DNA of 64,000 nt, from positions 1 to 64,000 of the forward strand of contig NZ_FONA01000023.1 of NCBI RefSeq assembly GCF_900112795.1, read 5' to 3'. A model generated the notes under the pieces. That model had not been told where the DNA came from and made no database searches. It saw nothing but the letters and a program-made list of their open reading frames with translations. Positions 8,492 to 17,246 of this stretch are shown in pieces (the first letter of the stretch is position 1; each line of letters begins with the position of its first letter). The DNA comes from Thermophagus xiamenensis. GTDB taxonomy: Bacteria; Bacteroidota; Bacteroidia; Bacteroidales; Marinilabiliaceae. Position numbers and translations under genes: made by a program.

Positions 8492-9703
8492 TTAAATGGT
8501 TCTGACTGCTTCGGACGGTTTAAGCTTCAAAGCTTTCCATGCCGGATAAAGAGAAGCCAAAATTCCGGTTATTACTACCAACAATGCGATATTTAAAACC
8601 AATGCAACATCCCATTCAGGATAAATTATCGGGTCAAATCCCATTTCGGTAAGCCCTGTGCTCCAAACTGATAAATCGATCCCTGTGTAACTTAGTCGCC
8701 AGACGGCAATCATTCCCAGTAAAATACCTGACATACCTCCGGCTGAGGACAACATTACCGTCTCCAGGACAATCATTAAGAAGATTCGCCTGCGGCTCAT
8801 TCCAACCGACATTAGCATTCCTATTTCTCTGACCCGTTCCAGAACAACCATCAACATGGTATTGATAATACCAAAGCCCAGAGCCAAAAGAATAATAATG
8901 ACAAAAAGATAGAGGTAAGTATTTCCCAACTCGGTCATATACCCCAACTCGGGGCTAAGCTCTTTCCATGGCACCACTTCCATTCCTGTTAGTTCAGATT
9001 GCAGCTCTCGGGCTACCACCATGGCCTTGTCAGCATCACTAAGACGAACAACCAAAGAATGGCATTTATCGGCCGAGACACCCAATAATGACGCCAGATT
9101 CTCTTTTTTTACCCACACATTGGCTTCGTCAAAAGCAGTGTTATTGGTTTTAAAAATGCCGGCCACCCGAAAAGCCCCGCCGGTGATATTCCCGTCTACA
9201 TCCTGGAAACGCAGAATAATTCGAGATTTCAACTTCAATTGTAACTGACCGGCCAGCTTTTGGCCAATAACAATCGGTCTTTTATATGGCGATTCAAACC
9301 AGTCTCCCTCTATGATTTTTTCATGAAGGTTAAGCACCGCTTTTTCAGCATCAGGGTCTATCCCATTAATTTTCACTCCCCTGGCGGTTTCAGTAGAAGC
9401 TGCCATTCCTTGAACCATAATACGTGGCGATATACCCTTTATCAAAGGATTTTCTGAAACAACAGTAGCCAGTTCGGAATTAAAAGAAACAGACACTTCA
9501 GGATGTTTTCGATATCCGTCACGAAAAATCTGTAGGTGTCCCGTCTCTGTTTCAACCCCGTCATGCAGCCGTTGCATCATCCATCCATTGATAAATGTGG
9601 CAGAAAAAATACCGGCAAACATTCCTACTGTCAATGCTGATATGATAATCCAGCTACGTACCGGACTGCGCCAAATATTTCGCCAGGCAATTTTAAACAA
9701 CAT
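8492..9703 (-). CDS. ABC transporter permease, FtsX/LolE-like (first of pair)
   Basis: A 403-residue inner-membrane protein with the MacB/LolE topology: one N-terminal membrane helix after AWRNIWRSPVRSW, a large periplasmic domain (about 45-255), then three C-terminal helices with the conserved VREIGMLMSVGMSRRRIF coupling segment and a final LKPSEAVRTI. It pairs with the similar but distinct permease at 9873, suggesting a heterodimer like LolC/LolE. With the LolA-like protein at 11178 the set resembles a lipoprotein/lipid export machine. The gap to its upstream partner (169 bp) holds no recognised element. Confidence 0.87.
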   Translation of the reverse strand: MLFKIAWRNIWRSPVRSWIIISALTVGMFAGIFSATFINGWMMQRLHDGVETETGHLQIFRDGYRKHPEVSVSFNSELATVVSENPLIKGISPRIMVQGMAASTETARGVKINGIDPDAEKAVLNLHEKIIEGDWFESPYKRPIVIGQKLAGQLQLKLKSRIILRFQDVDGNITGGAFRVAGIFKTNNTAFDEANVWVKKENLASLLGVSADKCHSLVVRLSDADKAMVVARELQSELTGMEVVPWKELSPELGYMTELGNTYLYLFVIIILLALGFGIINTMLMVVLERVREIGMLMSVGMSRRRIFLMIVLETVMLSSAGGMSGILLGMIAVWRLSYTGIDLSVWSTGLTEMGFDPIIYPEWDVALVLNIALLVVITGILASLYPAWKALKLKPSEAVRTI

Positions 9704-9872
9704 ATTCTTCTATTATTTAGTCTGTTAACATCTAAAATTCTTCGAACAAACAAGGACTACTCTTTTCTCGGCGAACTTATATTTAAGCTTTTAAAGCTCA
9801 CAATAAAAAACTGTATTACAATAAATAACGCATTATGTTATAATCCTATATTTTAAGTTATTTACAAACGGT

Positions 9873-11144
9873 TTAATTCTTTTCTCCAATTACCGGTGAA
9901 ACTTTAAAGGCCCTCGTCACAGGATAAACAGAGACTACAATAGTCAGCAGTAACACAGCAATCACTTGCTGAATGAAAACGCCGATATCCCAGGCAAAAA
10001 ACATAAAAGGTTCGAACCCGAGGTTTTTCATCCATTCGCCTGCCTGTCCGGCAATAGGAATAGGATGATAAACAAACCAGCTGATAACCGGCATACAGCC
10101 TATAAAGCCGGCCAGAACTCCCAAAAGCCCCATCAGCAAGATTTCCAGTAATAACATAAGAGAAAGGCGAGAGCGGAACATTCCTACAGCCACCATGACA
10201 CTGAATTCAGCCCTTCGCTCAGCCATCATCATCACCACCGTCCCCAGAATGCCAAAACCAATGACCACATAAAGAATTAATTTCATAATTAAGGCTGACG
10301 CTCTGTCACTTTCAATTTGCTGTAGGACGGCCGGAAACATTTCCTGCCAGGTACGTATTACTAAATCGCTATCTATTTCCTGTTTTAATTCCGTCAAGAT
10401 ATAATCCATATCCTCCTGAGAGTGCGCAATCAGAGCCAGGGAAGTAACACGACCAAAAGCCTGGAAAAAATATTGAGTCTCGTTAAGCGGCAGATAGACC
10501 AAACGTCGGTTCAGTTCAGGATTGGGATGCTGAATAATTCCTTCAACCTGATATTGTCCGAAAGCACTCACGCCATGAAAGCCCTGGCTAATCATCACAA
10601 GTGTATCACCGACCTCCAGACCAAGGTTATCCGCCAAATCAGCACCTACCAAAGCCCCATTCTTATCGAGATAAGTTCCACTTACCACTTTATTCGCCAG
10701 CCCGGTCATCCTGTCTTCTTTCCCGGGGTCAATACCCAAAACCAGAACGCCTTCTGTTTGGTTGCCCGAGGAAGCTAAGGCAAAACTTTCGAGACGGGGT
10801 ACTACCATTTCAATTTGGGGATGTTTGCGTAGCTTTTCAAGCAAAGAATCGGAAGGAACAAAAGAATTATTAATGGTCTGATGGTCGGGAAACTCCTTTT
10901 GCTGAATCTGGGCATGACCGGCATAAAACTTAACCACATTTTCAATCATTTTTTGATAAGAACCTTCTTGCATAGACCCCATCAGTGCAGAAAAAATAAC
11001 ACCAAAAAATATGGAAGAAACGGTAATGAGTGTCCGCCGTTTATTACGCCACAGATTTCGCCATGCAATCTTAATAATGCCATATTTTCCCGCCACAACT
11101 CCCTGGCGAGTATTTCCTAAATACTCTTTATTAGAAGTAGTCAT
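9873..11144 (-). CDS. ABC transporter permease, FtsX/LolE-like (second of pair)
   Basis: A 423-residue permease with a 25-residue cytosolic N-terminal extension, then AWRNLWRNKRRTLI leading into helix 1, a large periplasmic domain and three C-terminal helices (ILYVVIGFGILGTVVMM and following) with the RAEFSVMVAVGMFRSRL coupling segment. The same architecture as the permease at 8492 but low identity by eye, so a heterodimer is likely. It starts 33 bp after the LolA-like gene's stop and belongs to the TetR-headed operon. Confidence 0.87.
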   Translation of the reverse strand: MTTSNKEYLGNTRQGVVAGKYGIIKIAWRNLWRNKRRTLITVSSIFFGVIFSALMGSMQEGSYQKMIENVVKFYAGHAQIQQKEFPDHQTINNSFVPSDSLLEKLRKHPQIEMVVPRLESFALASSGNQTEGVLVLGIDPGKEDRMTGLANKVVSGTYLDKNGALVGADLADNLGLEVGDTLVMISQGFHGVSAFGQYQVEGIIQHPNPELNRRLVYLPLNETQYFFQAFGRVTSLALIAHSQEDMDYILTELKQEIDSDLVIRTWQEMFPAVLQQIESDRASALIMKLILYVVIGFGILGTVVMMMAERRAEFSVMVAVGMFRSRLSLMLLLEILLMGLLGVLAGFIGCMPVISWFVYHPIPIAGQAGEWMKNLGFEPFMFFAWDIGVFIQQVIAVLLLTIVVSVYPVTRAFKVSPVIGEKN

Positions 11145-11177
11145 TAACCATTGAGATTAAAAGATGAAAAAATCACT

Positions 11178-11951
11178 TCAGCGCATCTGCTTCATATTCT
11201 GAATAGAGAAAAATGAATCTTTAATATCGATACCAAACTTAATATCCTTGAATTTTAAAATGGTTTTATACCCATCCTTGTCAACAGGTATCATGGTATA
11301 CCGGGTAGGAATGGTGCGGTCCCCCACATTTTCAATTTCATCCAAAATTTCTTCGTTAACTAACTCCCCGGTTTCATCATAATACTCATTTCTAAGATTA
11401 AGAAATCCATCTTTAGTAATCCAGCTAAGGACCTTCCCCCATACTACAGGGGCATCTTCATGCGGTACCATTTTAATAACATAGCAATGGTAGCCACGTA
11501 AAGTCTCGGTACGCAAAAGCTCATGGTCATAATCCTTAACAATAGAAGCAGCATTGACGAGGTCGTCATTGGTAAGGTCAGAGCCCATCCACGATTGCAT
11601 CATCATACTGGGTGGTATCTTAATCATTCTGTCAATGGTTGGGACGAAATTCCACATTTCCCGTTGACGCTTCAGAAACCTTTGTCCTTTCTCACGTGGT
11701 GGATGGTCAATATAAACCAAAGAATAGTCGTCACCTTTGGCCCAGGTCCTGAAACGCAAGGTTCGTGTCCATGAAGGACGAATAATCTGCATCTCCATTT
11801 CAGAATAACTACTATTGTCTCGCATCAGGTCGTCTGCTTTTTTAACAATATCATAAGCAGAAAGGGTCTGAGACGCCACATTCGTCTTAAAAAAAGAGAA
11901 CAACAAAACGGAAATTGCACAAAACTTAAACAATAAACCTGAAGTTTTCAT
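11178..11951 (-). CDS. LolA-like outer-membrane lipoprotein-sorting protein
   Basis: A predicted periplasmic carrier of 257 residues with a hydrophobic signal sequence (LLFKFCAISVLLFSFF). The mature part resembles the LolA-like family (PF17131) found beside RND or ABC transporters: ADDLMRDNSSYSEMEMQI, an RFLKRQREMWNFVPTIDRMIKIPPS region and a late DGYKTILKFKDIKFG. The family folds as an open beta-barrel that carries acyl chains between membranes. The frame also has a TTG at 11960 overlapping the TetR stop codon; ATG 11951 gives a clean signal peptide and is preferred, leaving 5 bp to the TetR gene. Downstream are the two permeases, ATPase and barrel. Confidence 0.82.
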   Translation of the reverse strand: MKTSGLLFKFCAISVLLFSFFKTNVASQTLSAYDIVKKADDLMRDNSSYSEMEMQIIRPSWTRTLRFRTWAKGDDYSLVYIDHPPREKGQRFLKRQREMWNFVPTIDRMIKIPPSMMMQSWMGSDLTNDDLVNAASIVKDYDHELLRTETLRGYHCYVIKMVPHEDAPVVWGKVLSWITKDGFLNLRNEYYDETGELVNEEILDEIENVGDRTIPTRYTMIPVDKDGYKTILKFKDIKFGIDIKDSFFSIQNMKQMR

Positions 11952-11956
11952 GACAT

Positions 11957-12535
11957 TCAATTTTTATCTTTCGGGGACATTTTTTTCAAAAGCCCCTCAT
12001 AATATTTTATCAAACGGTCAACGGCATAGTCTAATGGGAAATTATGCGGGTCAACAACATAATTAACACTAATACCATCGAGCATGGAAAAGAAAAACCT
12101 TAATTCAGCAACAGGGTCGGTGAAACCACGATGCCTAAAAAAGGCCTCTGCTTTCTTCATATGAGGCTCGAGAATCTGCCAAAGCTCTTTTTCTAAAATA
12201 GCATTTACCTTAGGCTGAGTAACTATCGAGTAATAGAGAATTAAAAACTCCCTGTTTTTTATCAACCATTTTTTGCTCTTTTGAATTACCCGGAAAAATT
12301 CCTCCTCTGTAATAACTCCGTCATGGTCAGAATCCATCCATTCAACGGCCTCAACAATGGTTTCAAATATCAACGCTTTAAGAAGTGACTCTTTACTTTC
12401 AAAGTAATTGTAAACCGAACCTTTGGCCACTCCCGCAGCTTTAGCAATTTCTTCTATCGTGCTGGCATGATACCCTTTTTGGGCAAACAACCTCAAGGCA
12501 CTCTCTAAGATTCTTACTTTTTTGTTCTTTTTCAT
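11957..12535 (-). CDS. TetR/AcrR-family regulator with an EF-hand-like loop
   Basis: A 192-residue repressor-type protein. The N-terminal helix-turn-helix (LFAQKGYHASTIEEIAKAAG, then KGSVYNYFESKESLL) is canonical for TetR. Unusual: residues 68-79 read DSDHDGVITEEE, matching the EF-hand calcium loop pattern (acidic or oxygen ligands at 1, 3, 5 and 12, Gly at 6, Ile at 8), located just after the DNA-binding domain where helix 4/5 begins. The gene is first in the minus-strand operon; a perfect palindrome lies 11-30 bp before its start, which suggests autoregulation and control of the export genes. The ligand is unknown; calcium sensing is speculation. Confidence 0.9.
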   Translation of the reverse strand: MKKNKKVRILESALRLFAQKGYHASTIEEIAKAAGVAKGSVYNYFESKESLLKALIFETIVEAVEWMDSDHDGVITEEEFFRVIQKSKKWLIKNREFLILYYSIVTQPKVNAILEKELWQILEPHMKKAEAFFRHRGFTDPVAELRFFFSMLDGISVNYVVDPHNFPLDYAVDRLIKYYEGLLKKMSPKDKN

Positions 12536-12545
12536 AACTCAAAAA

Positions 12546-12565
12546 TTGACTGACCGGTCAGTCAA
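12546..12565. promoter_or_regulatory. Perfect palindromic operator for the TetR-family regulator
   Basis: TTGACTGACCGGTCAGTCAA is a perfect 20-bp palindrome, 10 bp upstream of the regulator's ATG. Its length, symmetry and location fit a TetR-family dimer site that would control the whole minus-strand operon from 12535 to 6429. Confidence 0.8.
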
Positions 12566-12604
12566 ATAGATAAAATTCTTTTCAACGCAAACTTTTTTTA
12601 AAAA

Positions 12605-12640
12605 AAATACCCGAAGCACAAAACATGCCGTCGGGTATTT
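12605..12640 (-). terminator. Terminator after the M16 peptidase pair
   Basis: AAATACCCGA (12605-12614) pairs perfectly with TCGGGTATTT (12631-12640) around a 16-nt loop. On the minus strand the stem is followed by a T-rich run. It separates the M16 genes from the TetR operon. Confidence 0.75.
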
Positions 12641-12661
12641 ATTAGAATAAGGATTTATTCA

Positions 12662-14734
12662 TTACTTCACCTCAAACCGGCTATCGTCGATACCTGAATT
12701 TACCTCAATCGATTTAATCTCTATATCAAACATCTGCGGGCCAACGGTTTGTTTCATGGATGAAGGGAAAAGAATTCCATCAACATTTTCATATCCCATA
12801 TAAATTGTAGAAACGGTTCCTTGCGGGGTTTGCATAACTTCCTTATGTTTCAATCCATCATCTACACCAAAAAACAAACTGGTTTTCAAGCCGGATGATT
12901 TAGTAACAACTACCTTATAAACATCAATACCGTTAAAAGATTCTACCCCTTCAACTTCAAGATTGCCATCACCCTGAAGATAACTTAGCTCAGGGAAAAT
13001 ATGTGCACTTTCTTTCATGTACTCCAGAGCTTTCCCTTCAACCATTTGTTCGCCCATAGGTGTCTTCATCTTCCCTTTTTCACCATCAAAAACCTGCATT
13101 GAAATCACATTGCCATTCATCAGTGTTTCCTGACACATTTTATTGGGTTTCTTTTGATAATAATTAATTTCAATAGGCATACCCTGCATTTCCATGCCCA
13201 TCATCATTTTCAAATCATTCACTTTATCCAGTGCCTGCTTACCACCGATGGCATCAATGTAAGCAGAAAGAATCTGGGATGGCGTTACATCGGCACTTAC
13301 AGCTTTCGTTTCTACCAGGTTACCATAGTAGTCATACTCTTCCACAGTATTAGAAGGACTAAATTTTTTCATTTTACTTTTAATGGCAGAGACATCACCT
13401 ACGGCCAAAATAACAGCTCGGTCGGGCTTAAGATATTTCATAGCCATTTCGCGCACATCTTCCTTGGTCACTTTTTCTACTTTTTGCAAAAAAGTTTCAT
13501 AATAATCCTTAGGAAGATTGTATCGTTCAATGTTAAGTGCAAAACGAGCCACTGTTTGCGGGTCTTCCAGCGACCGGCCAAAATCCCCTGCAATTACATT
13601 TTTGACCAGTTGTAATTCTTCATCGGTAACCAATTCGGTGCGCATGCGTTCCATTTCTTTAAGAATTTCGGTAATGGCACTGTCAGTAACAGATGTACGC
13701 ACTTCTGCAGAAGCGGAAAAACGCCCAACACGCTCATCAGTTTCAAGTTGAGAATAAGCACCGTAAGTAAAAGCCTTATCTTCACGCAAGTTCTGAAACA
13801 AGCGGGCATTAAATGACCCTCCGCCCAAAATGGCATTCATCACACGAGCTTTAATGGCATCAGGATGTCCGGGTGTGAGCATAACTTCATGAGTGACCAT
13901 TACCACTGATTGCTCAGCACCTTCTTTATTGGCAACAACAACTTTGGGCTCATTATAACAATTCGGATAAGGGAATAAATTTTGAGGCACGGGCGCATCT
14001 TTCCATTTTCCAAAATATTGTTTGGCCTGTTTTTTAGCTTCCTTAACAGATATATCCCCTACAATAACCAAATAAGCTTTCCCGGGACGGAAGTACGATT
14101 CATAATAATTCCGACAAAGATCAACAGTGACATTGTCCAGTGTTTCTTCGGTCATAATCTCAGCATAAGGGTCTTCTTTCCCATAAACCAAGACCCCTGC
14201 CACATTTTCGGCAATGGCCCGCGGTTCTTGTTTATTAGCTTGAATAGAGGTTTTATATTGAGTCACTAATTTATCCAGCTCTTCTTGCGGAAACGTCGGA
14301 TTCAACAATACATCCGACATCACGGATAAGAGTTCATCACTATGTTTAGTCAACGAACGCCCATAAATACCTTTAGAATAAGTTTCTAAATAGGCACCAA
14401 TGAAATCAACAGCCTCGTCAATTTCTGCTTTTGTTCGGTTAGTTGTTCCGGCACGCAGTAATTCACCGGCCAACTGAACATAACCGGCAGCATCCCCTTC
14501 ACGGGGCAATGTAACATTCAGGGTAAGCGAATAAGAAACTACAGGAACTTTATGGTTTTCAACCACAATCACAGTGAGGCCATTGGGCAACTTAAAAGTT
14601 TTATAATCTCCTATTTGTACTTCAGGTGCAGGTCCGGGTTTGGGAGGAACTGAACGATCGATTTGGGCACTGACTCCCGAAATCATTAATGTTAATAATA
14701 GAATTAAAGAGAAATATCGTTTCATAATTTTCAT
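12662..14734 (-). CDS. M16-family peptidase-like protein lacking the zinc motif, with LolA-like C-terminal domain
   Basis: 690 residues: signal peptide (ILLLTLMISGVSAQ), two M16 domains (about 40-245 and 245-455), then a separate domain (about 480-690) starting ILSAYIDAIGGKQAL and containing repeated Met/Gly-rich beta strands, which resembles the LolA-like outer-membrane lipoprotein-sorting fold. The position of the M16 HxxEH zinc motif reads AGYVQLAGELL, so this is the non-catalytic partner, as in heterodimeric M16B proteases. It follows the catalytic subunit at 14778 by 43 bp. An internal ATG at 14725 is an alternative start. Periplasmic location is inferred from the signal peptide. Confidence 0.85.
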   Translation of the reverse strand: MKIMKRYFSLILLLTLMISGVSAQIDRSVPPKPGPAPEVQIGDYKTFKLPNGLTVIVVENHKVPVVSYSLTLNVTLPREGDAAGYVQLAGELLRAGTTNRTKAEIDEAVDFIGAYLETYSKGIYGRSLTKHSDELLSVMSDVLLNPTFPQEELDKLVTQYKTSIQANKQEPRAIAENVAGVLVYGKEDPYAEIMTEETLDNVTVDLCRNYYESYFRPGKAYLVIVGDISVKEAKKQAKQYFGKWKDAPVPQNLFPYPNCYNEPKVVVANKEGAEQSVVMVTHEVMLTPGHPDAIKARVMNAILGGGSFNARLFQNLREDKAFTYGAYSQLETDERVGRFSASAEVRTSVTDSAITEILKEMERMRTELVTDEELQLVKNVIAGDFGRSLEDPQTVARFALNIERYNLPKDYYETFLQKVEKVTKEDVREMAMKYLKPDRAVILAVGDVSAIKSKMKKFSPSNTVEEYDYYGNLVETKAVSADVTPSQILSAYIDAIGGKQALDKVNDLKMMMGMEMQGMPIEINYYQKKPNKMCQETLMNGNVISMQVFDGEKGKMKTPMGEQMVEGKALEYMKESAHIFPELSYLQGDGNLEVEGVESFNGIDVYKVVVTKSSGLKTSLFFGVDDGLKHKEVMQTPQGTVSTIYMGYENVDGILFPSSMKQTVGPQMFDIEIKSIEVNSGIDDSRFEVK

Positions 14735-14777
14735 TGTTTTTTATTTGACACAATCCAAGGTTAAGAAAGTATTTGAA

Positions 14778-16112
14778 TTATTTTTTTGGCAAATAATAAA
14801 GCACCACACGATTATCTTTGGTAAAATATTTATTGGCCACACCCTTAATATCTTCACGCGTTACAGCCATATATTTATCAAGCTCTGTATTGATTAAGTT
14901 TGTATTCCCGAAATAGGTATAATATCTTGCCAAATTGTTAGCTCTTCTAGCGATACGGCTATTGCTGTTTATAAAATCATTTTCAAACTTATTGCGTAGC
15001 TTTTGAAATTCACGTTCGTCAATAAGCTGGGTTTTCACTTTGTCTATTTCATTAATCATAGCTTCCTCAAGTTCAGCAATGTCTTTACCCATATTAGGTA
15101 AAGCCAAAACGATGCTTACACTGGGATCTTTGTATGGAAGCGGGAAAGAGCCCACTTGCATTGCAATTTGTTGATTATCGACCAACGCTTTATATAATCT
15201 GGAACTATGACCATCCGACAGAAGCGTGCTCAGCATATCAATAGCATAATAATCATCGGTTCCCATAGCAGGTGTTCGATAAGCATGCAAAACAAGGGGA
15301 ACCTGAATATTGTCAAAAATGGTATCTCTTATTTCTCCATTCAGTGGGGGCTCAACAACGTTAGGTCTGTAAATTTCTTCTTTTCCGGCAGGAATATCTC
15401 CAAAATATTTTTCAACCAACTGACGTGTCGTTTCCGGCTGAATATCTCCGGCAATAACCAGCACAGCATTATTGGGAACGTAAAATTGATTATAAAAATG
15501 TTGAAACTCCTCATCTTTGGCTGCTCTAATATGATCGGGGTCACCAATAGTTGTCCAACGATAGGGGTGAACTTTAAAAGCTCTTTTCATAACTTCTATA
15601 AGAAGCGAGCCATAAGGACGGTTGTCATAACTTTGCTTTTTCTCCTCTATCACCACTTTTTTCTGTGTGGCAATACCTATGCTATCCACTTTCGCATGAA
15701 GCATACGCTCAGATTCAAGCCATAATCCCATCTCCAACTGATTGGAAGGAAGTACTTCGTAGTAATAAGTTCGGTCGGCAGAAGTATTCGCATTTAGAGT
15801 TCCTCCTGCTTTTTCTACATATTTGGCATATTCGCCTCTAGGAATATTTTTTGTGCCTTCGAACATTAAATGCTCAAAGAAATGTGCAAAACCGGTTCGA
15901 TTGGGTTGTTCATTCTTTGAGCCCACATGATACATTACACTTACAGATACTATCGGTGTAGAGTGGTCTTCGTGAAGAATAACATGTAATCCATTAGTAA
16001 GATCAAACTCTGTAAATTCAATTTTCTGTTGTTGGGCGAAGGCAAGGCTTCCTGACAACAGCAGTGTTAGTAAAATCAAATAACTTCTTTTTGTTCTTTT
16101 CATATTAGTCAT
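14778..16112 (-). CDS. M16-family zinc metallopeptidase, catalytic subunit
   Basis: A 444-residue secreted peptidase. A signal peptide (LILLTLLLSGSLAFAQ) precedes an M16 N-terminal domain with the inverted zinc motif HFFEH (in GFAHFFEHLMFEGT, near residue 83) and the downstream acidic cluster (VVIEEKKQSYDNRPYG). The C-terminal M16 domain closes the chamber. Together with the inactive partner at 12662 it should form an M16B heterodimer degrading peptides in the periplasm; the substrates are unknown. ATG 16103 would also give a good signal peptide. Upstream is a repeat array (16171-16380) and no clear promoter was found. Confidence 0.9.
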   Translation of the reverse strand: MTNMKRTKRSYLILLTLLLSGSLAFAQQQKIEFTEFDLTNGLHVILHEDHSTPIVSVSVMYHVGSKNEQPNRTGFAHFFEHLMFEGTKNIPRGEYAKYVEKAGGTLNANTSADRTYYYEVLPSNQLEMGLWLESERMLHAKVDSIGIATQKKVVIEEKKQSYDNRPYGSLLIEVMKRAFKVHPYRWTTIGDPDHIRAAKDEEFQHFYNQFYVPNNAVLVIAGDIQPETTRQLVEKYFGDIPAGKEEIYRPNVVEPPLNGEIRDTIFDNIQVPLVLHAYRTPAMGTDDYYAIDMLSTLLSDGHSSRLYKALVDNQQIAMQVGSFPLPYKDPSVSIVLALPNMGKDIAELEEAMINEIDKVKTQLIDEREFQKLRNKFENDFINSNSRIARRANNLARYYTYFGNTNLINTELDKYMAVTREDIKGVANKYFTKDNRVVLYYLPKK

Positions 16113-16170
16113 TTTTAACAGTTAAGGTCTTATAGACAATTAAATTCCAACTGGAAAAATAATTAGCCGA

Positions 16171-16380
16171 TTGAAACGAGCATGACAATGAGAGATTTTC
16201 ACAAAAGAGAATGAATAAAACTCTTTGTCATGCGAGTTCCATCCGACCAATGATTTAAGTAAATTTTATACGGATGAAACGAGCATGGCGACTTTTGCCA
16301 CAAAAGGACATGTATAAATTTTATTAAGCCATGCGAGTTCCATTCGGCCAATGAGTTAAATAAATTATATACGAATGAAA
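16171..16380. repeat. Two tandem copies of the dispersed palindromic repeat
   Basis: Unit 1 (16171-16262) is diverged and unit 2 (16272-16380) close to consensus: GATGAAACGAGCATGGCGAC, the hairpin CTTTTGCCACAAAAG, ACATGTATAAATTTTATTAA, then GCCATGCGAGTTCCATTCGG and a tail ATATACGAATGAAA. The start and the GCCATGCGAGTTCCAT part form an imperfect inverted repeat (13 of 16). The unit length is about 101 bp. The rest of 16113-16781 holds only AT-rich sequence and the promoter below. Confidence 0.85.
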
Positions 16381-16752
16381 TTTTAAAGTTCATTTGAATA
16401 TAAATATAAAATTCGCGTGACCTATAAATTTGTAAAACTTCTTGTTGTAACAAATCTTGTTATTCATGATTGTTCATTCAACTTTCGGGGGAGGTAGTGA
16501 TAAATTTTTCGGATAGTGCATTTTTTTTGCATTAAGGGTTATAATATTTTTCAGCGATAAAAAATAAAATATTAGTTTGAAACATAATAGCCCCTAACAA
16601 ATCGGAGACCAAACACAACAAAACCCTGATTATATTAATGTTAGAAACAACGGCTTGACCCTGGTCAGTTTATACAATCGCCCGCAAATGAACATATAGG
16701 TGTACAAAAATGAACACTCAAAAACGACCACTTAAAAAACCACTTAATTTTC

Positions 16753-16760
16753 TACCTTTG
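16753..16760 (+). promoter_or_regulatory. -7 promoter element for the DUF6452/DUF6048 pair
   Basis: TACCTTTG fits TAnnTTTG and lies 21 nt before the ATG at 16782. No TTG is seen at the ideal -33 distance. Confidence 0.55.
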
Positions 16761-16781
16761 TGCATTACAATCTAAATAATT

Positions 16782-17246
16782 ATGAATTTAGTAAAATATA
16801 CATTTTTAATTTCCATCTTGCTCTTAACAGCTATTGCGTGCAGTGACGATGAGGCTTGTCTTTCCAATCAGCACTCTGTTCAGGCACAATTGCTATCAGC
16901 ATGGTGGGATACCGATGTCGACACAACATTAACAGAAGTTACCGTAATCGGTTTAGGCCAAGAAGATAGTGTTTACAATAATGAATCGGTTTCCGAATTG
17001 TTTTTACCTCTAAATTTTCATACCGACACCACGGTTTTTGTCATTTCAGCTAAAACCCTTAAAGATACCCTGCGTTTAGTGGCAAAAAGAGAGCTCGATT
17101 TTATCTCCAGAGAATGTGGCTACATCTTTTCCTTTGACTTGGATACCGTTATCCACACCAAGACCTTTATAGACTCTGTCTCTATTATTTATCCAAAAAT
17201 CAAATATGGCGAAACTACCGAAAATATTCAGCTCTATATTTATTAG
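16782..17246 (+). CDS. DUF6452-family lipoprotein
   Basis: A 154-residue predicted lipoprotein with a signal ending ILLLTAIAC (Cys about residue 20). The mature part is a short beta-rich domain with a WDTDVDTTLTEVTVIGLG start and a late ISRECGYIFSFDLD segment, matching the small Bacteroidota-specific DUF6452 family as recalled. In this phylum it is typically followed by a DUF6048 protein, as here, with the frames overlapping by 41 bp, implying translational coupling. No biochemical role is known. Confidence 0.75.
   Translation: MNLVKYTFLISILLLTAIACSDDEACLSNQHSVQAQLLSAWWDTDVDTTLTEVTVIGLGQEDSVYNNESVSELFLPLNFHTDTTVFVISAKTLKDTLRLVAKRELDFISRECGYIFSFDLDTVIHTKTFIDSVSIIYPKIKYGETTENIQLYIY

Noticed and set aside
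15207-15725. 172-codon plus-strand frame
   Set aside because: It is antisense to the catalytic M16 peptidase, whose motifs and codon pattern are clear; this frame has no protein-like composition.
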